From an uncultured Eubacteriaceae bacterium (GTDB lineage Bacteria > Bacillota > Clostridia > Eubacteriales > Eubacteriaceae): DNA of 6,228 nt. The position numbers and the translations under genes are program-made. The stretch is from the NCBI GenBank assembly GCA_947625175.1, contig CANQNI010000094.1:1-6228 (forward strand), given 5' to 3'. This document shows positions 1-6,228 of this stretch, one piece after another. Within the stretch, counting starts at the first letter, position 1, and every line of letters starts with the position of its first letter. A model generated the notes under the pieces. It saw nothing but the letters and a program-made list of their open reading frames with translations. It had not been told where the DNA came from and ran no database searches.

Positions 1-12
1 TGTTCTATATAT

Positions 13-18
13 TATAAT
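13..18 (+). promoter_or_regulatory. Possible -10 box upstream of the GH1 gene
   Basis: TATAAT at 13-18 matches the sigma-A -10 consensus exactly and would start transcription near base 25, leaving a leader of about 30 bases before the ATG at 55. The matching -35 box would lie outside the window, so this cannot be confirmed. The surroundings are very AT-rich, and such a hexamer can occur by chance. No catabolite-response site or antiterminator-like stem is visible in bases 1-54. Confidence 0.3.
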
Positions 19-54
19 TAATAGTAAACAGTTACAAAATTATATGGAGGTTAA

Positions 55-1566
<1,512 letters not shown>

Positions 1567-1568
1567 AT

Positions 1569-1610
1569 AATAATCCGGATAAACAGAATCTTCTGTTTAC
1601 CCGGATTATT
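1569..1610. terminator. Strong hairpin between convergent genes, likely bidirectional terminator
   Basis: Arms at 1569-1588 and 1591-1610 are inverted repeats over 20 positions with a single discrepancy (A1579 opposite C1600) and a tiny TC centre, so the real loop is about 4-6 bases. In plus-strand RNA the discrepancy is an A-C mismatch. In minus-strand RNA it becomes a G-U wobble, so the stem is uninterrupted in that direction. T-rich tracts follow on both sides (TTATTTAAT for plus, ATTATTATTTAAT for minus). It starts 2 bases after the GH1 stop codon and lies about 60 bases past the stop of the minus-strand solute-binding protein gene, so it can end both transcripts. Confidence 0.85.
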
Positions 1611-1626
1611 TAATATGATTAGTAGA

Positions 1627-1665
1627 AGTTTAAACTATTATAATAGTTGAAATATTCTTAAGAAT
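1627..1665. repeat. Cluster of short perfect AT-rich palindromes
   Basis: Three perfect palindromes crowd this 39-base stretch: AGTTTAAACT at 1627-1636, AACTATTATAATAGTT at 1633-1648 (overlapping the first), and ATTCTTAAGAAT at 1654-1665. They lie just past the stop codon of the minus-strand solute-binding protein gene, between it and the terminator. As RNA hairpins they would be weak. They may be chance products of AT-rich sequence, or sites for a dimeric DNA-binding protein. No function is claimed. Confidence 0.5.
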
Positions 1666-1670
1666 TAAAA

Positions 1671-2477
1671 TCAATTAAATTCTGTTCGCAGTAGGACGTC
1701 ATTCCCAAACCATTTAGTTGAAATCTTTGTTCCTAATTCATCAGTTTTAATTTCATAAAGGGCATTATTCAACTGTTCTAGTAAGGCTAGATTATCTTTG
1801 GCTACGGCTATGCCATATAGTTCAGAGCTTAATGGTTCATTTAAAACAGCAAGTTCTGAATTTTCATTCATTAAATACCATCCGGCCAAAATTGAATCCA
1901 CTGCAACTGCATCAATTTTTCCAGCACTTAAATCTTCTAAGGCCGAAGTATTTTCATGATATAGAATAACATCTCCAATCTCATTTATTATTGGATTTCC
2001 ACTTAATGCACTTTCAGCTGTTGAAGTTAATTGGACGCCAATATTTTTATCAACAAGATCATTGAGTGTATTTATTCCACTATCCTCTCTAACAACTATA
2101 ACCTGATTATTGAGAAGATAAGGATTAGTAAATAACATTTGAGCCTCTCTCTCTGGAGTTATGGTTAAACCACTCCAGATTACATCAATATTCCCGCTTT
2201 CAAGTTCAGTTTCTTTTTGGGTCCAATCAATCGGTTGAATTTCCAGTTTTTTTCCTAGCTTTTTTGCTACTTCCTTTGCTAAATCGATATCAAAACCAGT
2301 GAAATTATCATTTTGATCCAAATAACTCAATGGCGGGAATTGACTATCTACTCCAATAACTAAAGTATCATCAGTTGAATCAACTATTTCACCTATCTCA
2401 TTTTCATTAGAACTACATCCTACTGTTATAAGTATATTAAGCGCTAAGACTATTAGGATCCTTAATAGGTATTTCAT
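1671..2477 (-). CDS. Family 3 (polar amino acid type) ABC solute-binding lipoprotein
   Basis: This 268-residue lipoprotein should capture an amino acid or similar small solute outside the membrane and pass it to an ABC permease. Residues 1-20 form a signal peptide (MKYLLR, then a hydrophobic run) ending in ITVGC, with Cys21 as the likely lipidated residue; the lipobox is somewhat atypical. The mature part has the family 3 order: IGVDSQFPPLSY (41-52), GFDIDLAKEVAKKLG (61-75), GLTITPER with Arg110 (the usual ligand-carboxylate contact), FTNPYL (116-121), GVQLTSTAES (147-156) and DAVAVD (189-194). An in-frame TTG at 2495 would add six residues but contains the GGAGG of the ribosome binding site, so the ATG at 2477 is chosen. 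It is the last gene of the minus-strand group, 43 bases after the Maf-CobT gene, and no permease or ATPase gene is next to it. The ligand is unknown. A role as a sensor or as a spare binding protein for a distant transporter is possible. Confidence 0.88.
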   Translation of the reverse strand: MKYLLRILIVLALNILITVGCSSNENEIGEIVDSTDDTLVIGVDSQFPPLSYLDQNDNFTGFDIDLAKEVAKKLGKKLEIQPIDWTQKETELESGNIDVIWSGLTITPEREAQMLFTNPYLLNNQVIVVREDSGINTLNDLVDKNIGVQLTSTAESALSGNPIINEIGDVILYHENTSALEDLSAGKIDAVAVDSILAGWYLMNENSELAVLNEPLSSELYGIAVAKDNLALLEQLNNALYEIKTDELGTKISTKWFGNDVLLRTEFN

Positions 2478-2488
2478 GTAAGTAATTT

Positions 2489-2493
2489 CCTCC
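2489..2493 (-). promoter_or_regulatory. Ribosome binding site fixing the solute-binding protein start
   Basis: On the minus strand GGAGG (followed by AAA) lies 11 bases before the ATG at 2477. That spacing is slightly long but usable. The upstream in-frame TTG at 2495-2493 overlaps this GGAGG and has no Shine-Dalgarno sequence of its own, which rules it out as the main start. Confidence 0.75.
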
Positions 2494-2520
2494 AAATTCT
2501 AAATAAGATAATTTTACTAG

Positions 2521-4212
2521 TTAATCTTTATTACTTACATGAGCTTCATCGAAGGAAGCCATATCGCGAAGGATAGCGCTAGCACAATCAATTAAAAACA
2601 TTGCCAAGGCTCCTCCGGTTCCTTCTCCAAGTCTTAAGTTAAGATCAAGTAATGGTTCTTTATTAATTAAGTTATAAAAATAATTATGACCTGGTTCAAC
2701 TGACTTATGAGAAGCGATCATATAATCACCAGTTTTTGGATCCAGATGATAAGCAATAAGTGCAGCTGAAGCTGTAACATAACCATCAATTACGACTGGA
2801 ATTTGTCTAGAACAAGCCGCTAAGATAATTCCTACCATTCCTGCAATTTCAAACCCACCTAGTTTTGCTAGTACATCTATTGGATCTTCATTATCAGGAT
2901 TGTTAACTTTTATAGCTTCACTGATTACCTCAATTTTGTGTTCTAACTGTTCATCATTTAGACCGGTTCCTCTACCCGTTACAATATTAACAGGTAGATT
3001 TCCCAAAGTACTAATTATAGCTGTAGCTGGGGTTGTATTACCAATTCCCAACTCACCTATACCGATAATTTTGTCACCATTTCGATCTATATGTTCTGTA
3101 GCCAGATTATAGGCAGCAATGATAGCGTTAATTGCTTCTTTACGAGTCATGGCCGGGCCTACTTTAATATCTTTAGTCCCATTTCCAATGTGAATAGTTG
3201 AAACGGAAACATTTTCTGAATTATTTAATTCTTCAGGAATATTTTTCATTCCCATATCAACCAGGTGGACTTCAGCACCAACCTGGTTACCCAAAACATT
3301 AATTCCAGCTCCACCATTACTAATATTTTCGGCCATTTGAATGGTAACTTCTTGAGGATAAGCTGAAACACCTTCTTCTGCCACTCCATTATCCCCAGCC
3401 ATTACAAAGATTACTTTCTTAGATGTATCAGGTTTTAATTCACCAGTCATTCCAACCAAATCAACTGCTAAATCTAGTAATTTTCCTAAGGCCCAAGTGG
3501 GCATAGTTTTAGTCTTAAGAAATTCTTCAGCTTTTTTACGCATCTTCTTATCAGCTGGTTTGATATGTTTTATATGATGTTTAAGAACATCTTCTAGTAG
3601 AGATTTATCTTTATTAAATTTCTCAAAATGAGAGAAAGAATCAAAATTATTTAAGTGGCTGGATAATTTTTCTGTTGGTAGCCCTATAACGTTATTAATA
3701 TCGCCTTCAACACTTTTAATGTAAGACTCAGGAATATTTTGTATTCCATAAGAACCGGCTTTGTCAAAAGGATCCCCTGTTTTAATATAATCCCAGATCA
3801 TATCATCTGTTAATTCATTAAAAGTTACGTTTGTAGTTTCGTAAAACAAATCATGTTTTAAATCTTTATTTAAAATACAAACTGCGGTTATAACCTGATG
3901 AGTTTTACCTGATAATTTTTTTAAAGTATTAAAAGCATCCATTCCATCTTCAGGTTTTCCAAAGATTTCATTTCCATCAGTTACGACAGTATCGCAACCA
4001 ATTACAAGTTCATCGTCCTCTAGAGAATCTTCATGGGCTCTTAGAGAGGTTATTGCTTTCTTCTCTGCTAAAAACATAGCAGATTCACTTGGGGATAAAT
4101 TAACCCGTGGTAATTTTTCATCAGCTCCACTTTCTGTAAAAGTAACGTTATCTACTACTTCTTTTATTAGTTTTCTTCTTCTTGATGATTGAGATGCTAG
4201 TAGAACTTTCAT
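2521..4212 (-). CDS. Maf-CobT fusion: Maf nucleotide pyrophosphatase + DMB phosphoribosyltransferase
   Basis: This 563-residue cytoplasmic protein appears bifunctional. Residues 1-190 are a full Maf domain, a family that hydrolyses non-canonical or pyrimidine NTPs to NMP and pyrophosphate. They carry ASQSSRRRKL (6-15), CDTVV (73-77), GKPED (85-89), LSGKTHQV (100-107), KAGSYGIQ (151-158) and EGDINNVIGLP (169-179), closest in style to the YhdE type. After a polar linker (about 190-205), residues 206-556 form a full-length CobT, which joins nicotinate mononucleotide and dimethylbenzimidazole into alpha-ribazole phosphate for the cobamide lower loop. CobT marks are AGDNGVAEEGVSAYPQEVT (272-290), GELGIGNTTPATA (386-398) and LRLGEGTGGALAM (526-538); Glu530 aligns with the catalytic Glu317 of Salmonella CobT. 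The usual PPGSLG segment near the CobT start reads PTWALG here (238-243). The ATG at 4212 has GAGG 5 bases upstream and matches the normal Maf start. The gene follows the second CHR gene by 23 bases. No cobU, cobS, cobC or cobalamin riboswitch is in the window. Both domain calls are firm; the benefit of joining them is unknown. Confidence 0.93.
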   Translation of the reverse strand: MKVLLASQSSRRRKLIKEVVDNVTFTESGADEKLPRVNLSPSESAMFLAEKKAITSLRAHEDSLEDDELVIGCDTVVTDGNEIFGKPEDGMDAFNTLKKLSGKTHQVITAVCILNKDLKHDLFYETTNVTFNELTDDMIWDYIKTGDPFDKAGSYGIQNIPESYIKSVEGDINNVIGLPTEKLSSHLNNFDSFSHFEKFNKDKSLLEDVLKHHIKHIKPADKKMRKKAEEFLKTKTMPTWALGKLLDLAVDLVGMTGELKPDTSKKVIFVMAGDNGVAEEGVSAYPQEVTIQMAENISNGGAGINVLGNQVGAEVHLVDMGMKNIPEELNNSENVSVSTIHIGNGTKDIKVGPAMTRKEAINAIIAAYNLATEHIDRNGDKIIGIGELGIGNTTPATAIISTLGNLPVNIVTGRGTGLNDEQLEHKIEVISEAIKVNNPDNEDPIDVLAKLGGFEIAGMVGIILAACSRQIPVVIDGYVTASAALIAYHLDPKTGDYMIASHKSVEPGHNYFYNLINKEPLLDLNLRLGEGTGGALAMFLIDCASAILRDMASFDEAHVSNKD

Positions 4213-4217
4213 ATTTT

Positions 4218-4221
4218 CCTC
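4218..4221 (-). promoter_or_regulatory. Ribosome binding site of the Maf-CobT gene
   Basis: TTGAGGAAAATATG on the minus strand places GAGG 5 bases before the ATG at 4212. It lies in the 23-base gap after the upstream CHR gene, with no hairpin or promoter-like sequence there, which supports co-transcription with the CHR pair. Confidence 0.7.
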
Positions 4222-4235
4222 AATTTCCTAGTTTA

Positions 4236-4817
4236 TTAAAAACCAAACATTGGTAATATTCCATATAGAACCAAACCTAGTCCAGCAGAAATAATTATCA
4301 ATAAGATTGGATTAATTTTAAATTTATAATAAATAAAGGCCGAAATAATACAGGCAAATAGGGCTTTATAATCAATATTATTAAAAGTGAGATTTGTCAC
4401 ATCAGTTCGAAACACATTGTTTAAAAACAAAATAAAAACTGCACTTAAGATTAGGGCTACGACTATAGGCATCATCCCATAAAGACCTGCTTTAACAAAT
4501 TTATTATCAGCAAAATTTTTCATCCATCGGGCTATTATTAAAATAATAATAAATGAAGGTAAAATACATCCACCGACTGCAGCTAGAGCACCCGGAATCC
4601 CGGCTAATTTCATTCCAACGAAAGTAGCCGTATTTACAGCAAAAGGACCTGGTGTTGATTCTGCAATTGCGATGAAATCTACAAATTCATCCATAGTTAT
4701 CCAATGATAAGTATTAACAATATCCTGCTGGATAAGTGGAATCATCGCATAACCTCCACCTATAGTAAACAATCCTATCTTGAAATATACTAAAAATAAA
4801 GAGAGTAAAATGTTCAT
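4236..4817 (-). CDS. CHR-family membrane transporter, second half of a split pair (ChrA-like)
   Basis: This 193-residue protein is an integral inner-membrane protein of the chromate transporter (CHR) family, with one CHR domain. It shows FKIGLFTIGGGYAMIPLIQ (12-30), an EF-D-IAIAESTPGPFAVNTATFVG block (44-68) and PSFIIILII (87-95), then further hydrophobic segments around 105-135, 152-165 and 168-188. Classical ChrA joins two such domains in about 400 residues; here they are two genes. The start at 4817 overlaps the stop of the partner gene (ATGA), and AAGGAG lies 7 bases upstream inside the partner gene, so translational coupling is likely. In studied Bacillus pairs both halves are needed for chromate efflux. 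Whether chromate is the substrate here is unproven, and another oxyanion is possible. This copy keeps the full TPGP motif. Confidence 0.88.
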   Translation of the reverse strand: MNILLSLFLVYFKIGLFTIGGGYAMIPLIQQDIVNTYHWITMDEFVDFIAIAESTPGPFAVNTATFVGMKLAGIPGALAAVGGCILPSFIIILIIARWMKNFADNKFVKAGLYGMMPIVVALILSAVFILFLNNVFRTDVTNLTFNNIDYKALFACIISAFIYYKFKINPILLIIISAGLGLVLYGILPMFGF

Positions 4818-5380
4818 TTTTTTTCTCCTTCTGTTTTAGCATAAGCTTTTACGATATAAATTTGCCAGATTATTCCAAGGATACCCCCGATTAAGATTAA
4901 ATAAACAACATTTATATCAGTAAAAGTAGCCAGGAAAAACGCAGCAAGTCCTAATATAATGTTAAATGCATTAATTTCGACAGATCGTTTCATTTTAATA
5001 ACTGCGTCAAATATTAGAACAATAATTCCAGCTCTTATTCCGTTAAAGGCATAAGAAACCCACTCAAGTGCGAGGAAAGCTTGAATAAATTGAGAGATAA
5101 TTGCTATAACAATAAATGAAGGAATAGTAACCCCTAAAGTAGCAACAAGAGATCCCCAGAAGCCAGCAATGTTATAACCTACAAATGTGGCTGTATTTAT
5201 AGCTATAACGCCAGGTGTAGCTTGGGAGATGGCTATCATATCCATGAATTCTTTCTGATCAATCCAGTGTTTTTTATCGACGATTTCAGCCTGGACCAGG
5301 GAGATCATGGCATAACCTCCACCAAAAGTAAATGCTCCAATTTTTAAATAAGTCCAAAATAAATCTAACAGTTTATTCAT
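4814..5380 (-). CDS. CHR-family membrane transporter, first half of a split pair (ChrA-like)
   Basis: This 188-residue inner-membrane protein has a single CHR domain: YLKIGAFTFGGGYAMISLVQ (11-30), EFMDMIAISQATPGVIAINT (44-63), TATFVG (63-68) and PSFIVIAII (87-95). Hydrophobic segments follow near 102-126, 139-153 and 157-176, then a Lys-rich C-terminal tail. It aligns without gaps with the downstream protein over the first 90 residues at 53 identical positions (counted by hand), so the two genes arose by duplication. The usual TPGP reads TPGV here. The ATG at 5380 is preferred over an in-frame TTG at 5392: it gives the usual family start (MNKLLDLFWTYLKIG) and has a weak GGA 7 bases upstream, while the TTG has no binding site. 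It is the first gene of the minus-strand group. Its function would be oxyanion export or exchange together with the downstream gene; the substrate is unknown. Confidence 0.87.
   Translation of the reverse strand: MNKLLDLFWTYLKIGAFTFGGGYAMISLVQAEIVDKKHWIDQKEFMDMIAISQATPGVIAINTATFVGYNIAGFWGSLVATLGVTIPSFIVIAIISQFIQAFLALEWVSYAFNGIRAGIIVLIFDAVIKMKRSVEINAFNIILGLAAFFLATFTDINVVYLILIGGILGIIWQIYIVKAYAKTEGEKK
4825..4830 (-). promoter_or_regulatory. Internal ribosome binding site for the second CHR gene
   Basis: AAGGAG on the minus strand lies within the last codons of the upstream CHR gene (its Glu-Gly-Glu-Lys-Lys tail) and 7 bases before the ATG at 4817. With the ATGA stop-start overlap it forms a classic translationally coupled junction, expected when two subunits are needed in equal amounts. 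Confidence 0.75.
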
Positions 5381-5475
5381 ATTTCGGTCCAAATAGTTTT
5401 TTAATATTCATACCCGATTAATTACTTAATTTTATAGAAAGGTTAATGTTTTATAATTAAATAAGGAGATTAATT
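5381..5475. promoter_or_regulatory. Divergent AT-rich promoter region between the CHR operon and the arginase-like gene
   Basis: These 95 bases separate two genes read outward and must hold promoters for both unless transcription enters from elsewhere. On the minus strand TATAAA (plus 5431-5436) is a fair -10 box, with TTAATT (plus 5455-5460) 18 bases upstream as a poor -35. On the plus strand TATAAT at 5452-5457 matches the consensus but is too close to the ribosome binding site to leave a leader, so it is doubtful. No riboswitch-sized structure fits here, and no cobalamin riboswitch precedes the operon. Confidence 0.35.
5463..5468 (+). promoter_or_regulatory. Ribosome binding site of the arginase-like gene
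   Basis: AAGGAG lies 7 bases before the ATG at 5476, which is ideal spacing and fixes the start of the partial gene at the right end of the window. Confidence 0.85.
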
Positions 5476-6228
5476 ATGAATAAAACATTACGACTTATTA
5501 TTCCTCAGTGGAAAGGCGGCGCTCAAAGTTATTACAATTTTGGTGCTGATATTTTAGCCGACATTGCTCCACCAGGAGAAAATGAAATAACTAAAAGAAT
5601 TAATATAGGTTTAAGTACTAATCAATATTTAAACAATGAGAATGGAATTGTAGAAGAATCAAGTCAGTTAACTGAACTAAAAGAAATAGAAAAAATTTGT
5701 AATCTAGAAAATCCTGATAAAATAATAGTGTTTGGTGGTGATTGTTCTGTTTCTCAAGCTCCTTTTGATTATTTAAGTGAAAGATATGGAGATAACTTGG
5801 GAGTAGTTTGGTTGGATTCACATCCTGACATTTCAACTCCAGCTAATTCTACTCATCTTCACGAAATGGTTTTATCAAATTTAATGGGAATTGGGAATAA
5901 TAACTTTTCTGATCAAATGAAAAATCCTATACCTCAAAATCGAATAATTTATGCTGGTCTTGTGGAAAAACCTCAGGAAAAGTTTAATTCTTTTTCGGAA
6001 AAAGTTTTTATTCCGGTAATTCCACCTGAAGAAGTAAAAAATAAAGATATTAAGATTTTAGAATGGCTTAAAGATAATCAAATTAAAAAACTTTGTATTC
6101 ATTTTGATTTAGATGTGTTAAGTCCTGATGATTTTAGATCTTTAACTTCTTCAAAACCTTATCAGACAATTGAAGAATATGGAGCTGCGATTGGGGAATT
6201 AAAACTCAATGAAATTGTTGAGTTTTTA
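5476..6228 (+). CDS. Arginase/ureohydrolase-superfamily protein, 3' end cut by window
   Basis: An open frame of 251 codons runs from the ATG at 5476 to the last base with no stop, so the C-terminus is missing. It begins MNKTLRLIIPQWKGGAQSYYNFGAD (residues 1-25, named here by its pattern of a W-x-GG stretch and a YY-x-FGA motif), typical of a poorly studied arginase-like group. Superfamily metal motifs are present in order: FGGDCSVS (86-93), LDSHPDI (113-119) with Asp114, His116 and Asp118, a histidine pair THLHEM (126-131), and HFDLDVLSP (209-217) with Asp211 and Asp213. Classical arginases and agmatinases have GGDH at the first motif; here Cys90 takes the place of that manganese-binding His. 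From memory, this Cys form is shared by a Bacillota subgroup annotated only as arginase family protein. Hydrolysis of a guanidino or amidino compound is plausible, but neither substrate nor activity can be assigned. It is transcribed away from the CHR operon. Confidence 0.85.
   Translation, partial: MNKTLRLIIPQWKGGAQSYYNFGADILADIAPPGENEITKRINIGLSTNQYLNNENGIVEESSQLTELKEIEKICNLENPDKIIVFGGDCSVSQAPFDYLSERYGDNLGVVWLDSHPDISTPANSTHLHEMVLSNLMGIGNNNFSDQMKNPIPQNRIIYAGLVEKPQEKFNSFSEKVFIPVIPPEEVKNKDIKILEWLKDNQIKKLCIHFDLDVLSPDDFRSLTSSKPYQTIEEYGAAIGELKLNEIVEFL

Noticed and set aside
2475..2495. TTG start giving the solute-binding protein six extra residues
   Set aside because: The TTG overlaps the GGAGG that serves the ATG at 2477, has no binding site of its own, and would put acidic residues before the signal peptide.
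2900..3112. Plus-strand open frame of 70 codons within the Maf-CobT gene
   Set aside because: It is antisense to the conserved CobT core, lacks a ribosome binding site and resembles no family.
3598..3660. Possibility that the Maf-CobT join is a frameshift or lost stop between two genes
   Set aside because: Both domains stay in one frame and are complete, and the junction shows no convincing internal start with a ribosome binding site for a separate CobT.
5378..5392. TTG start at 5392 for the first CHR gene
   Set aside because: No Shine-Dalgarno sequence precedes it, and the ATG at 5380 gives the usual CHR family N-terminus.
5373..5411. Minus-strand 12-codon leader peptide (MNIKKLFGPKYE) overlapping the first CHR start
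   Set aside because: It has no ribosome binding site and no attenuator hairpin or repeated regulatory codons, so it is most likely chance.
5381..5475. Cobalamin riboswitch upstream of the operon containing CobT
   Set aside because: The gap is under 100 bases and very AT-rich, too short for the usual B12 element of roughly 200 bases, and no B12-box-like sequence was found.
5618..5836. Minus-strand open frame of 72 codons within the arginase-like gene
   Set aside because: It is a shadow of a frame carrying the ureohydrolase metal motifs, with no start signal.

Overview
The window is AT-rich, compact and entirely bacterial. Strong GGAGG-type ribosome binding sites, a phospho-beta-glucosidase of the PTS type, a split CHR-family transporter and a cobalamin-assembly enzyme all suggest a low-GC, probably anaerobic member of the Bacillota or a related clade. 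Halanaerobiales or Natranaerobiales would fit, but that is a guess from gene style and not a demonstrated placement. No rRNA, tRNA, CRISPR array, insertion sequence or phage gene was seen.

Layout from left to right: a plus-strand family 1 glycoside hydrolase (55-1566), very probably a 6-phospho-beta-glucosidase, ends at a strong hairpin (1569-1610). This hairpin sits between convergent genes and can probably stop transcription from both sides. Four genes then lie on the minus strand and are read from right to left. They are two short CHR-domain (chromate transporter family) membrane proteins overlapping by 4 bases (5380-4814 and 4817-4236), a Maf-CobT fusion protein (4212-2521), and an orphan amino-acid-type ABC solute-binding lipoprotein (2477-1671). 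The gaps of -4, 23 and 43 bases, with no hairpin between the genes, suggest one operon. Divergent from it, a plus-strand gene of the arginase/ureohydrolase superfamily starts at 5476 and runs off the window end after 251 codons.

The most unusual item is the 563-residue protein joining an apparently complete Maf nucleotide pyrophosphatase to an apparently complete CobT, the enzyme that makes the alpha-ribazole phosphate used in the cobamide lower loop. Each half keeps its key motifs, so this looks like a real bifunctional protein rather than a broken gene. The link between CHR transport, nucleotide clean-up or cobamide assembly, and solute capture is not obvious from known pathways, and shared transcription may be all that joins them. 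The arginase-like protein is a second point of interest, because its first metal-binding motif reads GGDC where classical enzymes have GGDH.
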